Positions 1-10,300 of a DNA stretch of 27,301 nt are shown piece after piece; position 1 is the first letter of the stretch; every line of letters begins with the position of its first letter. A program made the position numbers and the translations under genes. This DNA is from Plakobranchus ocellatus. Taxonomy: Eukaryota; Mollusca; Gastropoda; Plakobranchidae. The stretch is from the NCBI GenBank assembly GCA_019648995.1, contig BLXT01002790.1, forward strand, positions 429,625 to 456,925, given 5' to 3'. The notes beneath the pieces were generated by a model. It searched no databases, was not told the origin of the DNA, and saw only the letters and a list, made by a program, of their open reading frames with translations.

Positions 1-22
1 TATATATATATATGTATATATA
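1..22. repeat. (TA)n microsatellite at left edge
   Basis: Alternating TA with one G interruption; truncated by the window edge. Confidence 0.9.
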
Positions 23-751
23 TCCTTATGTATGATGAAAGGAAGAGAGAAAGTGGCCTGAATGAGTCATGTGGATTCGTTTTAAATGTTTCTATTTTTA
101 AAATTTAATTGTGAATTTTCACACTAAAATGTAAACGGGATCGAGGGATCTACACAGGGGAACAAACAGGACGAAGAGGAAGAAAAAGGACTAGACTCAA
201 CATTTATATGAGATTGCGATCCAAATCGCATTATAAATAGCTGGACAATGTAAACCTTCCATTGTAAACACTCGCCCAGAGAGCTAGAAAATAAACATAA
301 TGACAATCATTAGCTTAGCATTGACTTATGAATTGCCCAACGAACTCGAGCGTTTGTAGAAATATTTTTTGGGGCTTTTTCTGTTTATATGACCTCTTTG
401 GTAGGGATCGAAGTTGATTTTGTCCATTTGAGAGCTCTGTATCAAAATATTTCTGTTCCGGTTTCCGGCACAGACACGTCTCTAAAGTAAACGTCTGATG
501 GAGCTAGCATTGATCTCTTTCTAAATCTGTAGATTTCATGGAACAACCCCAGAGTGAGCAATAAGCCTGAAACAGTATAATTTTTCTGGCCAGAAAAGTA
601 TTATCAAAGCCTTGAACGTCAACATCATTAAAGGTAAAACTCATGATAGTAGGGCTAATCTAAATGTAGATCAATTTCTATGAAGTGTCTTCCGAGATCA
701 GAACTCGGGTCGTTCCACAGAATACTAAGTAGTCTGTGGGTGATTCTTAAT

Positions 752-800
752 CCAGATCTAGATCTAGATATCTAGATCTAGTTCTAGGTCTAGATCTAAA
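752..800. repeat. AGATCTAGATCT palindromic simple repeat
   Basis: Reiterated CTAGAT units form a near-perfect palindrome centred on GATATC (between 769 and 770). Shorter versions occur near 918-930, 3196-3236 and 3364-3377. I recall such tracts as common in some gastropod genomes, so they hint at the host lineage. Confidence 0.85.
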
Positions 801-965
801 TTTTTTAGATTTAGACAAAGAGACTGAGGCTAGAGAGATCAGATATTTTTCGGGGACTGTGGCCGTGGGCATCTTGAATGAAAACCACTACAATATTTTA
901 ATGATACATTAGAGTAGGCCTAGATCTAGATACTTGCACTAAAAAATAGAAGTCTTTGGATTTAC

Positions 966-1507
966 ATGGCATTAGACTCAAATTAAAGAGGACATCACAA
1001 CAAACACAATGCTGCAAAAATTATGTTTCTATCTTTATTGGTTCAAGAGATATGTAAAGAAACTTGATCTGAAAATTGGGTACTTTTAAAGAGCCTTTTT
1101 GTCAAAAATCTGTGACCGAGTAAACCTCAGCTGCACACTTCAACGTACGTAACTTTTTAACTACTTGACCAAATGACACCAAATTTTGAACATATTATCA
1201 TTATTTAATACTTTGTTATATAAACAATTTTTTTTATAGAATTCCAATTTTTTAAGGATTTAAGAGAACTAATTTAATATTGTATTACCTTCTGAAATGA
1301 TTTTTAAAAATCTCATTTTCATATGAGATAAACTCTTGCAAAATCTTTAAATACACAGCAAAAGACATGAAATTAAACTCAAAACAAAGGAGGTAGTTAG
1401 ACAAGCTCAACTGTGCAAAAACTATCTATCTTTGTTAGTTCAAGAGATTAAAAAAAAAAAAACTTGATATGAAATTTGTCATTTCGACAGAAATCTGTGA
1501 CTGAGAA
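966..1507. repeat. Diverged direct duplication, two units about 390-400 bp apart
   Basis: 966-1120 and 1367-1507 align in direct orientation. Shared blocks include CATGRMATTARACTCAAA, GCAAAAA, CTATCTTTRTTRGTTCAAGA, AACTTGAT and AATCTGTGACYGAG. The last motif recurs in inverse orientation at about 3124-3143 (CTCGGTCACAGATTTTT), so the unit is probably an interspersed or satellite-like repeat. Sequence between the copies is AT-rich without coding potential. Confidence 0.7.
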
Positions 1508-2689
1508 ATCGTACATTGCATATATATTCAAACATGCATTTTCATCAATCTCACACAATTCATCTTCTTCTCTCTGACTGCTTCCATTTCTAAATACTTC
1601 ACTTCTACATTCATTTTTTCACTTTCTTTGCTAGTAATGAGCTTTCTCATTTGCCAAAAACAATTTCCACTTCAGGCTACGATTTTTTTTCTTATTAATT
1701 TGATGCATCCTGGTAATTTTGTTTTGACTATTGATTGCAATAAACTTTTTGGTGTCTTAGAAAAGTGCATTTTTTTCTAAGATTTGAAAGTTAATTCATA
1801 AAACACTTAACCTGCTGGTTAACACGTTTAACGTTGTACTGAATACAGACTTAATTTGTGTAGTCTCTTTTTCATTGCCTCAATTTATTTTTTTAAAGTT
1901 GAAGTAAGTTGGCTCTTCACCCACTCTTGGCTGCCTCAGGCTCTTGAGCATTGTATTTAATATTTTAAAAACTTTTGAGATAGAAAGTCTAAGTGTACTC
2001 AGGGATGCTGTGTATGCACTGTAAATTCAAATGATTATTTAAACTGCATGCAGTTGTTGATGCATTCTTGTTCGAATCGACATATAATTGCAAAACATAT
2101 GCTGTAGTTGGTGGCACCTGCAGCTATTTTTAAATGTAGTTATATATTCCCAAATTTCCTTGACAGAGCTAAAAAAATGGCATGAAGCCATTCTATAAAT
2201 ACTCTCTTGTTAAACTCTTCACTGGTTTCACCAAGTGATGAATAAAGATTCCAAGTAGTAATGTCACTGCAAATAAATTAATTAGTTACTTACCGGTAAG
2301 GTAGCTACACATGACTTTCAAGACTACTGTCAACTAGTACTGTCCTAAAACATTTGCATTAGTAAAACATTAAATTTCTATAGATTTTACTAAATAACTG
2401 GCGCTGTTTCTACGCCGATAAAGTTATTATCCGTATTAAATTATCAAGATCGGGGTTTATAACGTTATGAAAATGGGATTAGATCTAGCGCTGAAATGGT
2501 GAAACTGTTTAAGTACGAAACAGACAATGGCAGTCCGATTCAGAATTAGACTTACACAATAAAAATAGCAAAGCGCGTAAATCCTAGTGAAAACTTGTTG
2601 AAGTTGACCAAAAGAGTATAAAGAAGCGGGTTTTCTTTTTTAAAAGCAAGGAAAGAGCTTCAAAACGATGTAAAAGAGCTTTAATTGTG

Positions 2690-2785
2690 AGGATAATTCC
2701 AAGATGGCGGCGATGAAACCAGACTATCGCAAAGCGGTAATGGCGTCGGGTCACTTCCGCCGCGCCCACAGAATTCCATGAAAAT
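2690..2785 (+). promoter_or_regulatory. Candidate housekeeping promoter / transcription start region
   Basis: A short stretch, richer in CpG than its AT-rich surroundings, carries CCAAGATGGCGGC at 2699-2711 (the YY1 motif typical just downstream of a start site, in + orientation) and CACTTCCG at 2752-2759 (ETS/GABP type). Both are classic elements of metazoan housekeeping promoters. The YY1 orientation suits rightward transcription, so this is inferred to be the COPB1 promoter and noncoding first exon. A bidirectional or leftward promoter cannot be excluded. No confident splice donor was identified; CAGGTTGAC near 2830 and GCGGTAATG near 2735 are weak candidates. Confidence 0.45.
2704..2781 (+). 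other. 26-codon open reading frame beginning in the YY1 motif (possible uORF)
   Basis: An ATG embedded in AAGATGGCGGC opens a frame of 25 residues beginning MAAMKPDYRKAVMASG and ending in TGA at 2779-2781. If the transcript starts here and this stretch is exonic, it would be an upstream ORF of COPB1. The peptide matches nothing I recognise. It could equally be chance in a CpG-rich first exon. Confidence 0.25.
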
Positions 2786-2789
2786 AAAC

Positions 2790-3288
2790 TTTATCGATGT
2801 AGCATTTTACGGGTGCTGTAACTAAACGTCAGGTTGACCGATAGACTTGATTTTTTCCAGATATACACTTTAATAGTTTCTTCAAAAGTACATTTCGTCA
2901 AAAAACCGCTCACCAGCCTCGGCACAGATTTACAGCCCGATACAAAATGGGTCAACTTCACTTACCTTTGTTCAATCCTAGAATTAACCAAAAGAAATGA
3001 AACAAACACAACTGAACAGATCAATTCAAGACGTTTAATTTGATACCAAATATGTAGGGTGTTCTGTAAAATTCACGGTGATAACTTAAATTTAAAAAGG
3101 TACCCTAAAAATTACCCTTGAATCTCGGTCACAGATTTTTTGCAAAAGTTAGAACCTTCTTTCTGGCTATTTAGTGCAAGTACCTAATTAGAGGGCAATC
3201 TAGGGCCTAATAGAATCTAGATCAAGATCTTGATCTACCTTATCATCTAATGACAAAATGAAGAGGTTGGAGGCAAAAAATGGTATCG
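2790..3288. other. Non-coding stretch between promoter candidate and foldback element
   Basis: No gene recognised. It contains one inverted copy of the AATCTGTGACCGAG motif (about 3124-3143) and AGATCT-type tracts at about 3196-3236. It is presumed to be the first intron of COPB1 if the promoter assignment is right. Confidence 0.5.
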
Positions 3289-4685
3289 CAGATTCCACAT
3301 ACATGATTTGAGATTGTCCCAAAAAATGTCATTTTTTTTAACATACACAAATATGCACTTATTCTAGATCTAGATCTATCATTCTATGCATCAAAAGAAA
3401 GATATTTTAATGCTGAATTCAAATTTAAGGCTCTCCCAACCTAGAGATCACTTTGTTCAAAGTTATATATAATAGCAAAAAGAACACAGAAGATAGATAG
3501 ATAGATAGAGGGGAAGAGAGAGAGAGAAATAGAGAATTACAACCTATCAAACCATCCCAAAAAACATGCTTTGAACATTTTTTTTCTGCGTTTTTAACAT
3601 CAAAAGTAGATCTGGTTGTTAAATGCACTTTCAACTCTCATTAGTGGGCTCCAAAAACCAAATCACCAACTATAGATTATGTGTTGCCGTGATGTTCGAT
3701 AGACCGCGCTCATATCAATGTTAAATATCCGCCCTTCCTTGCTTTAAACAGTTCGCTATTGTGAAAAGGAATGTAAACATTGATACGCAAACCAAACGTA
3801 GCGATTTTAACGCAGTTTTTTTTTACTGCAAGACATAGAAGATTGTCGAGCATGCACTATGTGTCGTCTCATTCTGATATCAGGAATTTCACTTTCGCCG
3901 TTTCAGTTTCAATTTTGCCTCGTGGAGCCCAAGTTTGGGACTTTTTTGTGTGTGAGCGAAACAAAATCTGTCAACAATGTTCAGTGAACAAGTGTTTTCA
4001 CCTCTTTAATTTTGAAAAATATGTTTAGTGTTTAATTGTTTTTGCTGTGTGTTGCTTTAAAGATTGCTGTCTATAACCGGAACAGTCCTGTAGATCTATT
4101 GTTTTTGGAGATCGAAAAATCATTACAAATTAGCATTTGGACGCCTTCCTAGCTTTACTGTAGTGCATTAGATGTATCAAAATGCACTGTACATTCATAA
4201 TCATAGGCTTGTCATGTGTTGGCAGAATTTTTGTTGTCTTTCTGTAGGCTTTATGGTTATTGCGGATGTCAGAATGGCTGACACACAGGAAGCACATATA
4301 TGAGAAATCAACGACACACGGTTCCGATGTATATTCTTTCAACCCATCATTCTTTTTAAATTGCTTTATTGACCACATTATTATTCTCTATAATACTATG
4401 AACTCTTATACATCCTATTGATTTAAAAGAAAATAGTGCAGTGAATTTAGGAAGTATCTTTTCCTGGTGAAATTTTCAGTGGCTGAAACTTATCTTTACT
4501 GATCGTATGGCTTTATAATTCTTTTTGCTATAACTTTAGAAGAAATGATCTCTAGGTCGGGAGAGTCTTAAATTTGAATTCAGTATTAAATTATCTTTTT
4601 TTTTTAATGTATTATACAGGTATGCTTGTGTATGTTGAAAAATTGATGTTTTTGGGACAATCTCAAATCATGTTTGTGGAATCTG
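3289..4685. repeat. Large inverted repeat (foldback structure), arms about 170-195 bp
   Basis: The + strand at 3289-3484 is matched by the reverse complement of 4519-4685. Aligned blocks in order include CAGATTCCACAWACATGATT, GAGATTGTCCCAAAAA, AACATACACAA, ACTGAATTCAAATTTAAG (one mismatch), CCTAGAGATCA and AGCAAAAAGAA; by eye the arms are about 80% identical. An inner inverted pair (3860-3887 with 4259-4285) is consistent with the same symmetry. The left arm has an extra AGATCTAGATCT tract and an adjacent GATA/GA microsatellite missing from the right arm. It could be a foldback DNA transposon, or two copies of one repeat inserted head to head. No coding capacity was recognised inside. Confidence 0.8.
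3491..3530. repeat. (GATA)n/(GA)n microsatellite
   Basis: A run of about five GATA units is followed by GA dinucleotides. It lies at the inner edge of the left foldback arm and has no counterpart in the right arm. Confidence 0.9.
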
Positions 4686-4927
4686 TCATAAGTTCTTTAG
4701 ACCTTCAAACAACAACATCACAAAAACGGGAAAGAGTGTGTGTCACATTTTATAACCTCCGGGAAACAAAAAGATTCAAATAAAATATTTGAATCAACAA
4801 AAGGCATAATTTTGCTTTTGCCGTTTCTTCACACCATGAACAATGCATAACACATAACAACAACCATAAATCATGTCTCAATTTATAATGAATTAGGTGT
4901 CCAAATCAAAGCACACTTTTTGTGAAA

Positions 4928-5045
4928 GTTACATTATTTATATTATAATTGGGCCTCTGCAGCCTTTTCGTTTTGTTAGTAGATTGTGAGGGTAGAGCTA
5001 AAAGTCAATGGGCTTGTCCCCAGATTATCCCTGCCTTATAAATAT
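4928..5045 (+). repeat. Short interspersed repeat, copy A
   Basis: Aligns in direct orientation with 10965-11075 in intron 3. Shared segments include CTGCAGCC, CGTTTTGTTAGTAG (copy B CCTTTTGTCGGTAG) and TGGGCTTGTCCCCAG (copy B TTGGGCCTGTCCCCAG), then CCCTG. Two diverged copies at unrelated sites point to a mobile repeat family; identity unknown. Confidence 0.6.
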
Positions 5046-5443
5046 TTTTTAAGACACTCACTAAATTCTAGTTTCCAGGCTTATTATTTTATTTAGGGGC
5101 TTAACATAATAACTGTGTTTTGCAAAATTAGTTTCGATAATTCCTGGCATCAGAAATTGAAAAAAAAAATAGCTAAAACATTTTTTTTCAAACAAGAAAG
5201 TACAGTTATTTCCTATTGTATGGCCAAGTTACCTTTAGCTAAAGAAGATCTCTAGCTCTAGGACGAGATCAGATCCAAGATTTTATGGATTGTAAGGGGG
5301 GGGGGGTTCTTTTGAATTCTGTTCTGTTGAAGAGGGTTTCCTTGACCTCATAATTTTGGGAAATGTATGGTTCGTCATTGTAGTATAGCAAACGATACAA
5401 ACACCACAAAAAACTATAAAATCATCACAAATGTATACATTTA

Positions 5444-6807
5444 CGAGAGAAGTTCGGAAAGTAACCGGAAAAATGGAATTACTCAAAAAGTATGTAATGG
5501 ACAAGCAAGCAACTTACACATGTGAAAGATAAATTTATTGGCTACTGTTCTATGTAGTCCCCATGTAGAGCTATGCAATTTTGCCACTGTGGAGAAGCGA
5601 GTATATACCCTGTGTGAAAAAGTTTGTGTCAAGCTTTGAAAACCAATCACGAACTTCACCAATGAGTTCATCTTCATCCTCAAACTTTTTGCCTCCTAGG
5701 GGCCCAAATAGATGAAAGTCTGAGGGTGCAAGGTCTGAACTATGGGCTGGATGGGGAATAATGTCCCACCTGTAACGTTCAAGCCATTCCTTTGTGCATT
5801 TACCGTGTGTGGAATTTGCATTGTCGTGTTGAAGGATAACTCCGCTACGCAAGAGTCCAGGTCTTTTGCGTCGAACAGCATGTCTCACAGCCGGTCAAGT
5901 GTTTCACAATATCGATCAGCATTGACACTCTCTCCTTTTGGCAGAATATATCTAAAAGGATCATTCCACGTGAGTCCCAAAACATGGTAACCATCACTTT
6001 TGTTGCCGATTGCTGGACTTTTTTGTGACAAGAGAGGACGGGTGCTTCCATGTCATTGAGTCGTGTTTTGTCTCTGGAGTGCTCAGATGTAACCAAGTTT
6101 GATCTCCAGTGATGAGGTGTTCAAGAAGCTTTGTTCCTGGCACGATGGTCCCCGCCAGGCCCCACATCAATGGTTTCATCATCTTCTTGTTAACACCGGT
6201 GCAGCAGGATTTAAGAGATTTCGACTCTCTGGCGCTTATGCTCATCTGACAACATTTTGGGGACCCACCTGGCAGAAACTTTGCGATAGCCAAGTTTATC
6301 ATGGACAATTTCATAAACATTGGTTTTGAGAATGTCAAGTTTCAGAGAGATTTCCTTCAGTTTCACTCTTCTGTCGACTTTGATGAGCTCATCAACTCAA
6401 GCTGTGTTGCAGTCATTGTTTGCTGTGTTCGGGCGTCCAGACCTTGGTTCATCTTGCAGACTTGTTCGGCCGTCTTTGAACCAAGAACACCACTGATAGA
6501 CTTGGGTCATCAACATTGCATGTTCTTCGTAGTTTTCCACTATTTCTGTGTATATTACAAAACATTTTGTTCCCTTTGCGAACAGAAAACGGACAACAGC
6601 TCTTATTTACAGCTTTGACCACACTGTGATGGGGGGGGGGCGGCATTTTCAAATCAATGCTGTTTAGCAGTGCGTTCACTGATGGTGCTGAAATTTGCAC
6701 ACCATGTGTACATGAATTTTCCTACAATATGCTGTTTACTGCTGTGTAAAGTATTGACTAGGTCAAAAGTTATGATCATTTTGCGGTTACTTTCGGAACT
6801 TCCCTCG
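5444..6807 (-). mobile_element. Mariner-family DNA transposon (DD34D), complete ends, inactivated
   Basis: The element is 1,364 bp, the normal size for mariner. Its 29 bp terminal inverted repeats (5444-5472 and 6779-6807; start CGAGRGAAGTTCSGAAAGTA) differ at 3 positions. It is flanked by TA at 5442-5443 and 6808-6809, the expected target duplication. The transposase reads on the minus strand. Short TIR divergence and intact TSDs indicate a moderately old insertion in the upstream region of COPB1. Confidence 0.96.
5542..6615 (-). pseudogene. Mariner transposase relic
   Basis: Minus-strand segments match mariner transposase in order: KGNKMFCNIHR, ENYEEHAMLMTQVYQWCSW, FKDGRTSLQDEPRSGRPNTA (helix-turn-helix half), DKLGYRKVSARWVPKMLSDE, TGDQTWLHLSTPETK with WKHPSS, VMVTMFWDSRGMILLDI, ILQHDNAN, SSDLAPSDFHLFGPL and, in another frame, WQNCIALHGDYIEQ before a TAG at 5542-5544. 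The three catalytic Asp codons are present (6102-6104, 5823-5825, 5718-5720), and the last two are separated by 34 residues, hence DD34D. The frame is broken by an in-frame TGA after GRPNTANNDCNTA and by several frameshifts (after the N-terminal block, near HKRQRVEIS, after LLDIF, near the C-terminus). There also appears to be a short deletion after LFGPL. Full length would be about 345 residues. It is not expected to make active enzyme. Confidence 0.93.
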
Positions 6808-7252
6808 TATATATATGTAGCCTCTTTATAGTTTAAAGAAAGAAAATAAGTTATAATGTGCTCCAAGCTATATGCATTAATATGTAAAATAAAGGCATCA
6901 AAGTTTCAAGAAGATTTGGACTTGCCCTTCTATGTAACACGGAGGAAAAAAATGCGTAGTCCACATCCTGGTAATGTAATAACAGGGCCAGAGCAAGCAT
7001 GCTTGTGAATAGAGACTCAACTGAAGGCTTTATAGAATCTATATAAACAGCAAATAAAGCAATTTGCTATGGCTTGAAAGAAAAGAAAAGCACTACAAAT
7101 TTGCCTTGTGACCTCCCACATCCTCAATGTTTTGCAGAGATAGTTGTTAAAATCTGACTAATTACCTACTTGTCTTTTGTTTGAAGTTTTAAAATAGCTG
7201 GTCTGAATGTATGTAATGTAACTGATGTAGGTATTTCTTTGCTCTCATTTAG

Positions 7253-7352
7253 GTAACAATGACATCCATTGCTGAGCAGCCATGTTATACTCTCATCAAT
7301 GTTCCCATGGATGCAGAGCCTCCCACAGAGATGCAGCTTAAACAAGATCTGG
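7253..7352 (+). CDS. COPB1: COPB1 coding exon 1 (residues 1-31, plus 6 nt of 5' UTR)
   Basis: Starts after a pyrimidine-rich acceptor ending in ATTTAG. The ATG is at 7259-7261 and the exon ends at the donor GTGAGTT (intron phase 1). It encodes the conserved N-terminus, [10 protein letters not shown]. Because only six UTR bases precede the ATG if this acceptor is used, at least one noncoding exon must lie upstream. Confidence 0.93.
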
Positions 7353-10300
7353 GTGAGTTATTGTACAGTGGAACCCACTTTTACCGACGGCTTTAATAAC
7401 AACAACAGCTTTTGCTATAACTAGAGATTTAAAAAAACCCTTTTTTCTCTTCATTTAAGGCATATAATTTAGTTTTGAATTAATGAGTATGGAAATTGCT
7501 TTCCTTGGTAATAAAGATAATAATTAGGGGGGAAAAAAAGGAGCAAAAACCATAAAAAATGTTCCCTGCCCTACAATATGAAACTTAACTTGCCATAAAT
7601 AGGCCTAGATCTACATACATTGAGTAGTATGGCTATAATACATAATAATTAACAATGTCAAGTATCATGCTGTGCTCATATCCCCATAGCCCTTTTACAC
7701 TACACCATGCCAATTGCAAACATTTCACATGCAAAAGTCTAGACCACACCTACCTCTCAAACATAGCCTATAGTGCCCTAGCATGTGGGCCAGAAAGCTG
7801 TGTTTAGTACACACTTTGTGTATCTTAATGCATCTAACTGGTCTTCTAACCTTGTGATAAGGCAGTGCCAGTTGGGAATGAAGATGGGAAAGCTATTGAA
7901 CACTTGGAACAATGATGGGCCATTGATGTATCACAGGTATGAAGAAAGTCAAGTAGCAAGACCATGGAAAATCACCAGGCCATCATCTACAGGCTATAGA
8001 GCAAGAGAGAATGGTGGTGGGAAAGCATCATCAAAGTACTTAGATGAACAAGCCAAGTACAGCAATTTGTCAACGACAACTGCCTGAGTTTATAATCCTC
8101 CTCTCCATCCTGGTTAATTATTTAATTTAGACATTCTCTTCCATGAGTGCATGCCTGTCGTGTTGCCAGCATTTACCTCTCATCGAATAGAATAAAAATC
8201 CGTACTCAATCCCTTTTCTGAGAGTAATGACATTCTTTGCTAAAATGGCACTTTATGATAAAAGCAAAAGTTGTCAACAGAGTTCCAATGTGTGTATTTA
8301 TGATGAGTCATTTTTCTACCATTTTTATTTGGCTGAAAATTTGAAGGAAAGCCCAAAAATCCTTTGCTTTGGCCTTGTGTTTGCTTTTGAAGGCCATACA
8401 AGCATCATTCCTCTCTCATGAGTAGATTCTTGCTTAAAGCTTTGAAGAGAGTTGGGATTGTTAAAACATATAACAGTGTTAGCCTGCCTGTAAAGAGCAA
8501 TCTTAACTGTTGCTCAATTCTATGGAATCAGAACTGATTTGAACATTTTTTTTAGACCAAGCTGAAATTTTGCATACAGTTTATTATCTATTAAATACTC
8601 CAATAGTGATCAGAAGCTTCTAAGGAGGTTTAGGGAAATTTGATTGAGACAGATGATGAAATTGTCAACAACACTGAGGAATTTATCACTTTAAATTCTT
8701 TACCAATGCATTCCAAAGGAAAAAAATTACTTAACAATTATCCAACAAAGAGAAGTATAGCTTTTGAATCTTGTTATCAATTTATGGAACATACTTCCAC
8801 AACAATGCAACGTTTGTTAAGGATACTGAGGAAGAAAAACTTTCTAGCTTGTTATCTAAAGCTCAACAACACATTCTTTAATTTTGATGAATAATTATTC
8901 TGATTGATATCATTTAATGAGGCATGCAATGCAGACCAGTATATGAGGTGAAATTATAAAGATGAGATGCTTGCAGACTAGGAGGCCTAAAGGCAGAATT
9001 AGCCAAACCCTGTTACTCTTGCTGCTTGATAAAAGATATGGGATTAGGAAAAAGTTCATTCTACAGAAATTCTCCTTTGAATCTATTCTCTGTTTTTTGG
9101 CTATTCAACATTGACAAGATACTCAGTAGGGAGATTATATCAGATTATGGAATCAAATTTAGGCTGATTCTTTGCCTGCAACCAAACTATAGGGCATGAT
9201 AGAAAAGAAGCATATTTGAGAAATGGCAATATTACCTGGATATTTGTCAGTTTTCAGATATATCCTTAAAATGTTATCAGGTATTTAAAAAAAAATGAAG
9301 AAGAATAGCTTATTGGTTTAATATTTCTGTTTTCATATTACAGAGAAAGGCGACGCTCGCACAAAAATAGAAGCCTTGAAGAAAGTTATTCAGATGATTC
9401 TGAATGGGGAAAAGATGCCAACTCTGCTCATGACTATCATTCGATTTGTGATGCCCATGCAAGATCACACCATTAAAAAACTGCTTCTCGTATTTTGGGA
9501 AGTTGTTCCCAAGTATACACCCGAAGGAAAACTGCTGCAAGAATTCATTTTAGTTTGTGACGCCTATCGAAAGGTAACTTCCTTTTTTTTTTTTTTTAAT
9601 GATTAACTGAAAACCACATATGTTTTTTATATGGGAAGCTCTCAGTAGATCCAATTTTTTTTATAGAGGCCTCTCATGGGTTGTTTTGGGCCTTGTCTAG
9701 CCAGCCTTACTTTTTGACAAAGGCTATAAGTCTATGATCTTCAGAGAAGTAAACAAGTTGAATCACACTAATCCTTTATATACTCGACTGCTGTTCAGTC
9801 GTTTTTTTTTATGAGCAATTGCCAAAAGATGGACTCCAAAATTATGTCACATTTTTTAGTGTATTTTGAAAAAAAGAATCTCCAATTATGCAATAGAAAA
9901 GCCTAACTGAGTATTAGTGAGGTAATTATCATGCAGAGTTGGATAGCAGGAGTAGAAAAATAATGTAAAAATAAATTGGTCTGCGTCTCTTCACTTGGTG
10001 GAAAATGAGCTTAATTTGTTGATGAGTGGCCACTTTTTTTGATGATTTTGTCATCATAGTTGTGTTCAAAACTTATTTGGCTAATTTAGACGGAAAGGGT
10101 GCGTTCAAAACTGATTTTTAAAACATAAAGCAGTACTTTGTATGCAATTACACTCACAAAATCAAATTTATGTGTTGATGTCTTAAATTTTTTCAAATAG
10201 GGTTTGCACAAAATCTTTGACATAAACTATGATACAACCCACGTTTTGGCTAATCCTCTTATAGCTATTAGCATGTATATACATTAAAGTCTTTTTTCTT

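Larger units (their letters stand above)
1..2689. other. Upstream non-coding region with no gene recognised
   Basis: AT-rich sequence. All open frames are short and none resembles a known protein. Apart from the simple repeats and the duplication listed separately, I see only a 12 bp palindrome CTTACCGGTAAG around 2289-2300. Confidence 0.6.

Noticed and set aside
2289-2300. CTTACCGGTAAG palindrome, splice-donor-like on both strands
   Set aside because: Single 12 bp occurrence with no supporting context.
2584-2769. Minus-strand 61-codon frame across the promoter candidate
   Set aside because: An open frame over a CpG-rich promoter is expected by chance; the peptide resembles nothing, although a bidirectional promoter is not excluded.
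3780-4378. Peptide SHSDIRN encoded on both strands (3868-3888 and about 4260-4280)
   Set aside because: Explained by the inverted repeat of the foldback structure, not by a shared protein motif.
6099-6618. Plus-strand open frames across the mariner element
   Set aside because: Shadows of the minus-strand transposase.
6631-6640. Poly-G run in the mariner and a similar one at 5297-5306
   Set aside because: Simple homopolymer tracts, prone to assembly error; no evident function.
7785-8087. 100-codon open frame in intron 1
   Set aside because: No recognisable domain, no splice context of its own and AT-rich intron composition; chance frame or old repeat debris.
8640-8894. 84-codon open frame in intron 1
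   Set aside because: No homology recognised and no promoter or start context.
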